Shown here in pieces: positions 55,217-62,929 of a stretch of DNA of 64,000 nt. The DNA is from Bacteroidales bacterium (GTDB lineage: Bacteria; Bacteroidota; Bacteroidia; Bacteroidales; F082). The first letter of the stretch is position 1, and each line of letters starts with the position of its first letter. The notes beneath the pieces were generated by a model. That model saw nothing but the letters and a program-made list of their open reading frames with translations, made no database searches and was not told where the DNA came from. Location of the stretch: assembly GCA_030690365.1 (NCBI GenBank), contig JAUYGX010000057.1, forward strand, positions 1 to 64,000, given 5' to 3'. Position numbers and translations under genes: made by a program.

Positions 55217-55870
55217 ATGAATTTTGATCAGGAAACCGCCGACCGAGTTTCGGCCAACTTACTTCAGATTAAGGCCATTAAGCTGAATAACAGCCAACCC
55301 TTCACTTGGGCGTCGGGCCTAAAATCACCCATTTACTGCGACAACAGGATCACGCTGTCACACCCAAAAATCCGCACTTATATCAGGCAGCAACTGGCCA
55401 AAGCCATTGCAGACCAGTTTGGCGATGTGGATGTAATAGTGGGTGTTGCCACTGCGGGCATTCCTCAGGGTGTGTTGGTGGCACAGGAACTTGGGCTTCC
55501 ATTTGCCTATGTTCGTGCATCGGCCAAAGACCACGGCTTGGCCAACAAAATAGAAGGGTCGATCAGCAGCGGGCAAACAGCCGTGGTAATCGAAGACTTG
55601 GTGTCGACAGGCAAAAGCAGCCTGGAAGCTGTGTTTGCACTTCGGGAAGTAGGTGTAAAGGTTGCCGGGATGGCCGCCATATTTAGCTATGGGCTACAAA
55701 TTGCTCAAGAAAATTTCAAGTCCTCCGATTGCAGACTTGTCACCCTTTCTGATTACGATTCAATGATCAGCAAGGCCATCGAAGCTGAGTACATCTCAAA
55801 AAACGACGAAACCTCACTCAGAGAATGGAGAAAAGATCCCCATGCCTGGAGCGAAAATCACCAAAAATAA
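55217..55870 (+). CDS. pyrE: Orotate phosphoribosyltransferase
   Basis: The enzyme joins orotate and PRPP to give OMP in UMP synthesis. The 217-residue protein has the family opening ASGLKSPIYCDNRI, the VGVATAGIPQGVLVAQEL loop, the YVRASAKDHG loop that closes on PRPP, and the PRPP-binding motif VVIEDLVSTGKSS. It is followed 27 bases later by an SRPBCC gene, and its promoter lies against the start codon. Confidence 0.97.
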   Translation: MNFDQETADRVSANLLQIKAIKLNNSQPFTWASGLKSPIYCDNRITLSHPKIRTYIRQQLAKAIADQFGDVDVIVGVATAGIPQGVLVAQELGLPFAYVRASAKDHGLANKIEGSISSGQTAVVIEDLVSTGKSSLEAVFALREVGVKVAGMAAIFSYGLQIAQENFKSSDCRLVTLSDYDSMISKAIEAEYISKNDETSLREWRKDPHAWSENHQK

Positions 55871-55897
55871 ACCCACTATTACTAAAAAACTTTACAC

Positions 55898-56293
55898 ATG
55901 AAAATAGAAGGAAAAGCCGCTATCATTGACAAACCAGTTGAAGAAGTCTATCAATTTTTAAACAACTTCAACCATTATCAACAATTGATGCCCGAGCAAA
56001 TTACCAACTGGCAATCGGATGAAAAAGGTTGTTCTTTCACCATCCAGGGCATGGCCAACATACAGCTTGCCTTTGGAAATAATGAACCTTTTAATAAAAT
56101 TGAATTAATCCCGGTAGGCAAAGCACCTTTTACTTTTAGTCTTCATGCCAACCTGACAGACATGGGTTCAACCACCAAAGTCGCTGTTTTTCTGGATGCC
56201 GACCTAAATCCTATGCTTGCCATGATGGCCAAGCGACCCATGGAAAACCTGGTGAATGTAATGGCTGAGAACCTGAAAACAGCCATGGGTTAG
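55898..56293 (+). CDS. SRPBCC family protein
   Basis: This 131-residue START/Bet v 1-like fold protein has the N-terminal strand-helix pattern KIEGKAAIIDKPVEEVYQFLNNFNHYQQLMPEQI and a C-terminal helix of RPMENLVNVMAENLKTAM. Such proteins bind hydrophobic ligands; none is indicated. It is probably co-transcribed with pyrE and ends one base before the convergent birA stop, with no terminator between them. Confidence 0.82.
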   Translation: MKIEGKAAIIDKPVEEVYQFLNNFNHYQQLMPEQITNWQSDEKGCSFTIQGMANIQLAFGNNEPFNKIELIPVGKAPFTFSLHANLTDMGSTTKVAVFLDADLNPMLAMMAKRPMENLVNVMAENLKTAMG

Positions 56294-56294
56294 T

Positions 56295-57038
56295 TTATAG
56301 TACAAACTCTATTTCCTTAAATTGATACCATTCTGTTGATCTGGATTTCCTTTTAATGGCCAACCGGCCAAATTCGTCAACACCTTCAATCTTCCCAATA
56401 AAATCGCCTTCAGCAGTCCGGTAGGTTTTCCATTCATTTATTTTATAAAGCTTTTGCAAGTATTCTTCCTCAAGTTGTTTTACACCTGATGAAGAAAAAG
56501 TCATCTTATAATACAGGTCAATTGAATGCGCCATTTGCTGCCTGAAATCTTCGATGGGTATCTGCTGATTGGTAAAGTGAATCAGAGAAGCTGCGTTGGG
56601 CAGTTCATTTCCAAAAACTTCCTGGTTCAAATTGATCCCGATTCCGGCAACAGCATAATCAAGTATATTTCCTTTGATGATATTTTGAAATAAAATCCCA
56701 CCCACTTTTTTATCGTTGATATACAAATCGTTGGGCCACTTAACAGTTACCGATTCGTTTGGGACCAAACCCTTTATCACCTTCGATATTCCCAGTGAAA
56801 CCACCTGCGTAAGCAGAAACTGACGGGCAGGTGAAAGGTGGTGTGGCGTGAGTATCAAACTGCATAACAGGTTTTTACCCGGCTCGCTATCCCACCGGTT
56901 GCCGCCTTGTCCCCTACCGTTCTCTTGTTGAAAGGCACAAATCATTTCGCCTTCATGGGCCTGGTGTGAATCGATACGACTTAAAGCATCGTCGTTGGTA
57001 GATTTTACCACCGAACGGTTAATAAAGACAATATTCAT
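56295..57038 (-). CDS. birA: Biotin-[acetyl-CoA-carboxylase] ligase
   Basis: This enzyme attaches biotin to the carboxyl carrier protein through biotinyl-AMP. The 247-residue protein starts at the catalytic domain (RSVVKSTNDDAL) with the ligase motif ENGRGQGGNRWDSEPGKNL, KWPNDLYINDKKVGGILF and GIGINLNQ. The C-terminal SH3-like part follows. There is no N-terminal helix-turn-helix, so it should not act as a repressor as E. coli BirA does. Confidence 0.94.
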   Translation of the reverse strand: MNIVFINRSVVKSTNDDALSRIDSHQAHEGEMICAFQQENGRGQGGNRWDSEPGKNLLCSLILTPHHLSPARQFLLTQVVSLGISKVIKGLVPNESVTVKWPNDLYINDKKVGGILFQNIIKGNILDYAVAGIGINLNQEVFGNELPNAASLIHFTNQQIPIEDFRQQMAHSIDLYYKMTFSSSGVKQLEEEYLQKLYKINEWKTYRTAEGDFIGKIEGVDEFGRLAIKRKSRSTEWYQFKEIEFVL

Positions 57039-57175
57039 TGATTAGGGTTTTTTACTACATGAAACTTTAAGCGGTAAAATTGCTAAAAAATGTCAAGAAA
57101 AAAGGGTTTTAAACCCTCAAAACAATTCTGTTAGTCAACTTTTTACCAGAAACGCTGCAACACAAACAAATTCAT

Positions 57176-57183
57176 TATTTTTG
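57176..57183 (+). promoter_or_regulatory. Bacteroidota -7 box for rsfS-ftsH
   Basis: TATTTTTG followed by CACC, a full TAnnTTTG match 22 bases before the rsfS ATG. No clear -33 TTG is seen upstream. Confidence 0.45.
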
Positions 57184-57205
57184 CACCAACAAAAAAGAAT
57201 ATTTC

Positions 57206-57583
57206 ATGACCAAAAAGACAAAGCGTGACAGTGCAGAACAAATACTTGCACAGGTAGTTGCAGGAATGCAGGAAAAAAAAGCCAAGGACATTGTCAGCCT
57301 CAACCTTCAATCCATTAATCATGCAGTTACGAAATACTTTGTCATTTGCCATGCTGCTTCAAAAACTCAAATTGGTGCCATTTACAACAGTATTGAGGAG
57401 TTTGTGTTGAAAAACTGCGATGCAAAACCATTTCATCGGGAAGGAATTCAGAATTCGGAATGGATTTTGATAGATTATTTCGATGTAGTGGTTCATGTGT
57501 TTCAAGAGGACCTCAGGAACTTCTATAAGATTGAAAATCTGTGGGCTGATGCTCCAATAACCAGATACAAAAGTGATGATTAG
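57206..57583 (+). CDS. rsfS: Ribosome silencing factor RsfS
   Basis: This 125-residue protein binds L14 on the large subunit and blocks subunit joining when nutrients fall. The family motifs are clear: KAKDIVSLNLQSINHAVTKYFVICHAASKTQ in blocks, and the C-terminal WILIDYFDVVVHVFQEDLRNFYKIENLWADAP. It starts a plus-strand run with ftsH 26 bases downstream. Confidence 0.95.
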   Translation: MTKKTKRDSAEQILAQVVAGMQEKKAKDIVSLNLQSINHAVTKYFVICHAASKTQIGAIYNSIEEFVLKNCDAKPFHREGIQNSEWILIDYFDVVVHVFQEDLRNFYKIENLWADAPITRYKSDD

Positions 57584-57609
57584 TATATTATTTGTAACTT
57601 AACGACAGA

Positions 57610-59679
57610 ATGGCAGAAGAAAATAACAATACCACAAATAATACGGAAGAAAATAAAGGATCGAAAAATCCTTTTTCTAATTTAACCGGTGGCGGAACAA
57701 ATGGTGGTAAGCCAAAATTTAATTTTTACTGGATTTATGGTATCCTGGCCATTGTCCTGATAGGAATTCAGTTTATGGGGATGGGTGATGAAGGAAAACA
57801 AACCGATTGGCGTGACTTAAAAACCATGCTTCAGGATGGTGATGTTGAAAAAATCATTCTTGTAAACAAAGAAACGGCTGAGATTTTTATCAGACCTGAA
57901 AGTCTTACCAAAGAAAAGTATAAGGATCTCAGCAAAGGCACTTCGATCTCCGGGAAAACTCCCCAATATGTATTTAATGTGGGATCGGTGGATAAATTCT
58001 ACGAAGATGTGGAAGAAGCTCAAAAAGGACAAACCCAACCGGTGTATGTGGATACAGAAATCAGGCACAATTGGGGAGGCGAAATTCTGAATTGGATATT
58101 ATTCCCCGCGCTGCTCATCGGAATTTGGTTTTTGTTTATGCGGATGATGAGTAAAGGCGGCGGCGGTGCCGGTGGACAGTTGTTTAACATTGGCAAATCG
58201 AAAGCCCAGATGTATGATAAAAAAACAAGTGTCAACATCACTTTTAAAGATGTAGCCGGATTGGCCGAAGCAAAAGTTGAAATCAAGGAAATTGTTGATT
58301 TTTTGAAAACACCCGAGAAGTACACCAAACTTGGGGGGAAAATCCCAAGAGGGGTATTGTTGGTAGGCCCTCCCGGAACCGGTAAAACTTTACTGGCCAA
58401 ATCGGTGGCAGGCGAGGCTCATGTCCCATTTTATTCTATTTCGGGTTCCGACTTTGTTGAAATGTTTGTAGGTGTTGGTGCCTCCCGGGTACGCGACCTC
58501 TTTAAACAGGCCAAAGAAAAATCTCCCAGCATCATTTTTATTGATGAGATTGATGCCATCGGCCGGGCCCGTGGAAAAAATGCCATGAGTGGTGCCAATG
58601 ATGAACGCGAAAACACGCTGAACCAATTACTTACCGAGATGGATGGTTTTACTCCAAATTCGGGTGTAATCATCCTTGCCGCCACCAACAGGGCCGACAT
58701 TCTCGACAAAGCTTTGATGCGTGCAGGCCGTTTCGACCGCCAGATTTATGTTGAGTTACCTGATTTAGAAGAACGCAAGGAAATCTTTGCCGTTCATATG
58801 AAACCCCTTACCTTCGACGAATCGGTAAAAGTTGATTTTCTGGCCAGGCAAACACCCGGATTTTCTGGTGCCGACATAGCCAATGTGTGTAACGAATCGG
58901 CATTAATTGCGGCACGTACCACCCATGAAACCATTACCAAACAAGATTTTATGGATGCCATCGACCGCATTATCGGTGGTTTGGAAAAGAAAAATAAAAT
59001 AATCACACCCGGTGAAAAAAAGGTGGTTGCTTTTCATGAAGCAGGCCATGCCTCCATCAGTTGGTTGCTCGAAAATGCACATCCATTGGTAAAGGTAACC
59101 ATTGTCCCCAGAGGTAGATCACTGGGAGCAGCATGGTACCTGCCCGAAGAACGTCAGATTACCACCTACGAACAGTTGTTCGACGAAATGGTGGCAGCGT
59201 TGGGAGGACGTGCCTCAGAACAGGTCGTCTTTGGACAAATATCTACCGGTGCCCTCAACGATCTTGAAAAAGTGACCAAACAGGCCTATGCCATGGTAAG
59301 CTATTACGGCCTGAGTAAAAAACTTGGTAACATCAGTTTTTATGATTCAACCGGTCAGTCGGAATATTCATTCAACAAACCATTTAGCGAAAAAACCAGC
59401 GAGCTGATCGACAAGGAAGTGAGTGATATCATCGAAAGCGCCTATGTAAAAGCCATACAGGTGCTTACTGATAATCGGCCGGGTTTGGAAAAACTTGCCT
59501 ATAAATTGCTTGAAAAAGAAGTGATCTTTAAGGAAGACCTGGAAGAAATTTTCGGTAAACGTCCTTGGGACAAAGACGAGCCTGTTGCGGAAGTAAAGGC
59601 CACACAAGTTCCTCAGCCGGATGTTGTTATACTGGAATCAGAAGAAGCAGGAACTGAAAAAACGGGAGACATTACTTAA
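57610..59679 (+). CDS. ftsH: ATP-dependent zinc metalloprotease FtsH
   Basis: This membrane-anchored AAA+ protease removes misassembled membrane proteins and some regulators. The 689-residue protein has two N-terminal membrane helices ([17 protein letters not shown] and [17 protein letters not shown]) around a periplasmic domain. The AAA module shows Walker A GPPGTGKT, Walker [12 protein letters not shown] and an SRH with AGRFDRQ. The zinc site is HEAGH at residues 476-480. A non-conserved acidic tail ends the protein. The N-terminus is Asn/Thr-rich. Confidence 0.97.
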   Translation: MAEENNNTTNNTEENKGSKNPFSNLTGGGTNGGKPKFNFYWIYGILAIVLIGIQFMGMGDEGKQTDWRDLKTMLQDGDVEKIILVNKETAEIFIRPESLTKEKYKDLSKGTSISGKTPQYVFNVGSVDKFYEDVEEAQKGQTQPVYVDTEIRHNWGGEILNWILFPALLIGIWFLFMRMMSKGGGGAGGQLFNIGKSKAQMYDKKTSVNITFKDVAGLAEAKVEIKEIVDFLKTPEKYTKLGGKIPRGVLLVGPPGTGKTLLAKSVAGEAHVPFYSISGSDFVEMFVGVGASRVRDLFKQAKEKSPSIIFIDEIDAIGRARGKNAMSGANDERENTLNQLLTEMDGFTPNSGVIILAATNRADILDKALMRAGRFDRQIYVELPDLEERKEIFAVHMKPLTFDESVKVDFLARQTPGFSGADIANVCNESALIAARTTHETITKQDFMDAIDRIIGGLEKKNKIITPGEKKVVAFHEAGHASISWLLENAHPLVKVTIVPRGRSLGAAWYLPEERQITTYEQLFDEMVAALGGRASEQVVFGQISTGALNDLEKVTKQAYAMVSYYGLSKKLGNISFYDSTGQSEYSFNKPFSEKTSELIDKEVSDIIESAYVKAIQVLTDNRPGLEKLAYKLLEKEVIFKEDLEEIFGKRPWDKDEPVAEVKATQVPQPDVVILESEEAGTEKTGDIT

Positions 59680-59696
59680 TCATAAACTGATTTGTT

Positions 59697-60332
59697 ATGG
59701 AGGAGAGTACCACGAAAGAAAAAATCCTGAAATCGGTTCGTAATGCACTGATCAACAAAACGGACAACCCTTTTAAAAATACTGATTTTACGACCCGTGT
59801 TTTTAATCCTCAGGAAGAAGGTCCTGATGTGGAATTCGCCCTCAAATTTAACGAGGGTGGTGGTACCTTTATTTATTGCGACAACGAAAAAAACTTTACC
59901 GATAACCTTAAAACGCTGATGGTTCAAAAAGGCTGGGAACAAGTGGCTTCGAGCAATCCCGCGCTGAACAACCTGCTTTCGACAGCCGGAATTGATGCCA
60001 GGCCACCTGAATCGAAACTGGGTTTTGAGGTCAGTATTACCGGTTGCGACTTTCTGATTTCGCGATTTGGTAGCATTTTAGTTTCGTCGAAAGTGGCAGA
60101 AAGAAATCTTTTTGTGGGGGCAAATACCCACCTCATTGTGGCTAAATCTTCTCAGGTAAAATCTGAAATAAAAGAAGCACTATCCGCATTAAAAATCAAA
60201 TATTCAGGTAGTTTACCCTCACAGATCACCATGATTACCGGAGCAGAAAACACCACTTCTTTCACCCGGTCGCTTCCTGCCGGAGCCATCGGATCGAAAA
60301 ATTTATTCGTCTTTATGATCGATGATGCATAG
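59697..60332 (+). CDS. LUD domain protein (LutC/YkgG-like)
   Basis: This 211-residue protein has the LUD fold seen in LutC, which takes part in L-lactate oxidation. Visible blocks are KEKILKSVRNAL at the start, SITGCDFLISRFGSILVSSK in the centre and the C-terminal GAENTTSFTRSLPAGAIGSKNLFVFMID. The usual partners LutA and LutB are absent from the window, so a lactate role is not supported by context. It sits 17 bases after ftsH and upstream of cdsA in the same run. Confidence 0.8.
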   Translation: MEESTTKEKILKSVRNALINKTDNPFKNTDFTTRVFNPQEEGPDVEFALKFNEGGGTFIYCDNEKNFTDNLKTLMVQKGWEQVASSNPALNNLLSTAGIDARPPESKLGFEVSITGCDFLISRFGSILVSSKVAERNLFVGANTHLIVAKSSQVKSEIKEALSALKIKYSGSLPSQITMITGAENTTSFTRSLPAGAIGSKNLFVFMIDDA

Positions 60333-60399
60333 CAAATGATCGTTTTATCAGTTGATTTCGTAGATTTGCAGCCGAATATTTTAAAGTATCTGCCTACAT

Positions 60400-61200
60400 T
60401 TGAAAGAAATAATTACCAGAACCACCACAGGCATTGTGTTTATCGTAACAGTAATCGGATCGATACTGTTACACCCGTTGGCATTTTTTATGGTCATGGG
60501 GTTTTATGCGACCATTGGCTTAATTGAATTCTACAAACTTACCACCCCTACAAAAAACTACATTGCCCCAACAATTATTGGCCTTGTTTGCTATTCACTC
60601 GTCGCATTGTCGGGTTTACGATATATCGATTTGAAATTCAATCTACTGATACTTCCCCTGATCTTTATCCTGATGGCCACTGAGCTGTTTAGTTCCAGTG
60701 GATCGTGGAAGAACCTGTCGTACTATTTGACTTCGTTTCTCTATATTGTGGTTCCTTTTTCGCTGATGAACTTCATGTTTTATGTAAATACATCTTCACC
60801 AGACAGTTTGCTATTGATGAGTTTGTTTTTTCTGGTATGGACCAGCGATGTATTTGCCTATTTAACCGGATCTTTCTTTGGAAAACACAAACTATTCGAG
60901 CGTATTTCGCCAAAAAAAACCTGGGAAGGCACTTTGGGAGGTTTGGTATTTGCCTTGATTGCAGCCTATATTTTCTATTCCTTATCGGATAGTTTTTCGT
61001 GGCTCATCTGGATGGAATATACCTTTCTTATTGTGGTGGCCGCAGTAGTTGGTGATTTGGCGGAATCGATGTTGAAAAGGAATTTCAGTATAAAAGACTC
61101 AGGAACGATTTTTCCCGGACACGGTGGCGTTCTCGATCGTTTTGATGCCGTGCTGTTTGCCACGCCATTTGCCTTTGTTTTTTTTAATTTTGTTATGTAA
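60400..61200 (+). CDS. cdsA: Phosphatidate cytidylyltransferase
   Basis: This enzyme makes CDP-diacylglycerol, the precursor of membrane phospholipids. The 266-residue protein has about eight membrane helices and the CDS signature AESMLKRNFSIKDSGTIFPG followed by HGGVLDRFDAVLF. The reading frame has no ATG before the first helix. The TTG at 60400 gives MKEIITRTTTGIVF, which fits the family start, and an in-frame TAA lies 16 bases upstream. Its stop codon overlaps the psd start (TAATG). Confidence 0.93.
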   Translation: MKEIITRTTTGIVFIVTVIGSILLHPLAFFMVMGFYATIGLIEFYKLTTPTKNYIAPTIIGLVCYSLVALSGLRYIDLKFNLLILPLIFILMATELFSSSGSWKNLSYYLTSFLYIVVPFSLMNFMFYVNTSSPDSLLLMSLFFLVWTSDVFAYLTGSFFGKHKLFERISPKKTWEGTLGGLVFALIAAYIFYSLSDSFSWLIWMEYTFLIVVAAVVGDLAESMLKRNFSIKDSGTIFPGHGGVLDRFDAVLFATPFAFVFFNFVM

Positions 61201-61853
61201 TGAAGATCCATCACGAAGGATATAAAATTATTCTAATCACCGCTCTGTTTGCAGGCATGGTGGCGATATGCACATATCTGCTGGTAACCAACCCTATTTT
61301 CAGCACCGTGCTTTATATTGCTGTGGCAATACACCTTATCTGGACCGTTAGTTTTTTCAGGGTTCCAAACCGGACTATCAACCAACATGAAAACGCCATA
61401 CTTTCCTCGGCCGATGGCAAGGTGGTGACCATTGAAGAAGTTACAGAATCTGAATACTTCAAAGGTAAATGTCTCATGATCAGTGTTTTTATGTCTCCTT
61501 TTAACGTACATGTTAACTGGTATCCCATGGATGGCGAAGTGGTTTACACCAAATACCATCCGGGTAAATACCTGGCCGCCTACAATCCAAAATCTTCTAC
61601 CCTGAACGAACGAAATACAGTGGTAGTTAAAAATAATGAGGGTAAATCGGTGTTAATCAGACAGATTGCCGGTGTGATGGCTCGAAGGATTATCAGCAAC
61701 GCCAGCAAAGGCGACCAGGTTGTACAAGGCAGTGAATTTGGAATCATCCGTTTTGGTTCACGGGTCGACTTTTTTTTGCCCACCGATGTAAAAATGAACG
61801 TGAAAATCGGGGATAAGGTCAAAGCCAAACAGAGCGTAATTGCTTATTTTTAG
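61200..61853 (+). CDS. psd: Phosphatidylserine decarboxylase family protein (PSD-A type)
   Basis: This enzyme decarboxylates phosphatidylserine to phosphatidylethanolamine through a pyruvoyl group made by self-cleavage. The 217-residue protein is of the short type: two N-terminal membrane segments, the MSPFNVHVNWYP motif with catalytic His, and the cleavage site Gly-Ser in RFGSRVDFFLP near the end. It overlaps cdsA by one base, so the two phospholipid steps are translationally coupled. pssA is not in the window. Confidence 0.94.
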   Translation: MKIHHEGYKIILITALFAGMVAICTYLLVTNPIFSTVLYIAVAIHLIWTVSFFRVPNRTINQHENAILSSADGKVVTIEEVTESEYFKGKCLMISVFMSPFNVHVNWYPMDGEVVYTKYHPGKYLAAYNPKSSTLNERNTVVVKNNEGKSVLIRQIAGVMARRIISNASKGDQVVQGSEFGIIRFGSRVDFFLPTDVKMNVKIGDKVKAKQSVIAYF

Positions 61854-61878
61854 CGGATTTTAGACCTGTGGTTTAAAT

Positions 61879-62007
61879 GATGGAACAACTTCCATCGTTA
61901 CAATAGCAAACCTACAGATCAGATAAACATTTGTTGTTTTAACCCCGGTTATGTATAAATGCCGTAGGCATGACCGACATTGTAACCTGAGATTTCAATC
62001 TCAGGTT
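61879..62007. repeat. Cluster of three palindromes between psd and the HAD gene
   Basis: Three hairpin-forming sequences lie in a row: GATGGAA-CAAC-TTCCATC (61879-61896), ATGCC-GTA-GGCAT (61959-61971), and an 11-bp stem AACCTGAGATT with a two-base centre (61984-62007). None has a T-run, so they are poor terminators. The ensemble resembles a dispersed palindromic (REP-like) element, which cannot be confirmed from one copy. Confidence 0.5.
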
Positions 62008-62087
62008 CTAAACGAAAAACCACGAACCTCCACCCAGATACCGGAAATCCAAGCCAATAAAAACCGGATTTTTAGATATTTCTTAAC

Positions 62088-62786
62088 CTACAACCAGCTT
62101 TTTAACTCTTGTAAACCGCGTATATAAATGGTTCCGGTTTCGGGGGGATGGATTCCGTCGGGATCGAATAAAGCCTGATCCATGCCCACCAGACGGGCAC
62201 CTTCGATGTCGATGGGCACATCGTCACCAATCATCAGACTTTCGCCGGGTTGAGCCCCGGTTTGTGCAAAGGCATAGTGAAAAATTCCGGGATCCGGCTT
62301 TTTGACTCCTGCTTCTTCTGAAGTAATCACTTTTTCAAAATATTGATCCAATTTGGACGATCGCAATTTAATGTCCTGCACTTCGCTGAACCCATTGGTT
62401 ATTAAATGTAGTTTGTAATTGGGTTGAAGATACTGCAACAGCTCGCGGCTGTAAGGAAAAAGATTGACTTTTCGCGGACTTTGTTCCAGATAATAATCGC
62501 CGATTTCTCTTGCCAATTCAGGATCATCAATACCGAAATCCTTCAGGGTAAGGGCAAACCGAAGATCACGCAATATTTCCTTTTCAATCGCACCTATGCG
62601 GTACAAATCCCAGAGTTTTTCATTGTGATAGGTGTAACTTGTGATAAAACTTTCGAGCGAGGTCACTCCCCTTTCCTGAAAATTGTATTTAACATACACC
62701 TCTGCAAAGGTTTCTGCCGCACTTTTCTCAAAGTCCCATAAGGTGCGGTCCAGGTCAAAAAAGAGGTGCTTATATTTCTTTTTCAA
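62088..62786 (-). CDS. YjjG-type HAD family hydrolase
   Basis: This 232-residue phosphatase is of the HAD subclass I and resembles YjjG, a house-cleaning pyrimidine nucleotidase. Motif I is FFDLDRTLWDFEKSA (Asp nucleophile and acid/base), motif II is LHLITNGFSEVQ, Lys lies in GVKKPDPGIF, and motif IV is MIGDDVPIDIEGA. An alpha-helical cap lies between motifs I and II. The start is the TTG at 62786; an in-frame stop occurs two codons upstream and no ATG fits. Convergent with psd across the palindrome cluster. Confidence 0.88.
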   Translation of the reverse strand: MKKKYKHLFFDLDRTLWDFEKSAAETFAEVYVKYNFQERGVTSLESFITSYTYHNEKLWDLYRIGAIEKEILRDLRFALTLKDFGIDDPELAREIGDYYLEQSPRKVNLFPYSRELLQYLQPNYKLHLITNGFSEVQDIKLRSSKLDQYFEKVITSEEAGVKKPDPGIFHYAFAQTGAQPGESLMIGDDVPIDIEGARLVGMDQALFDPDGIHPPETGTIYIRGLQELKSWL

Positions 62787-62803
62787 ATCTCAATATTTTC
62801 GGG

Positions 62804-62811
62804 CAAAGGTA
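62804..62811 (-). promoter_or_regulatory. Bacteroidota -7 box for the HAD gene
   Basis: On the minus strand this is TACCTTTG, a full TAnnTTTG match 17 bases before the TTG start. No -33 element was identified. Confidence 0.4.
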
Positions 62812-62895
62812 GGGTTTTTCAGCATTTGGACCGATGTAAAGGCAGTGGGATAATTAATCATACCATCAGAACAATCGTTTGTAATGTTGATTTAT

Positions 62896-62903
62896 TAACT
62901 TTG
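62896..62903 (+). promoter_or_regulatory. Bacteroidota -7 box for the choice-of-anchor L gene
   Basis: TAACTTTG is a full match, 26 bases before the ATG at 62930. The nearest TTTG (62878-62881) is only 14 bases upstream. Confidence 0.4.
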
Positions 62904-62929
62904 CTGCCACCAACCAAATGCATAATAAA

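Noticed and set aside
60395-60402. TACATTTG as a promoter box for cdsA
   Set aside because: It overlaps the TTG start itself, so a transcript from here would miss the start codon; probably chance.
60336-60527. 63-codon frame overlapping the start of cdsA
   Set aside because: Overlaps the conserved first helices of CdsA in another frame and shows no recognisable protein features.
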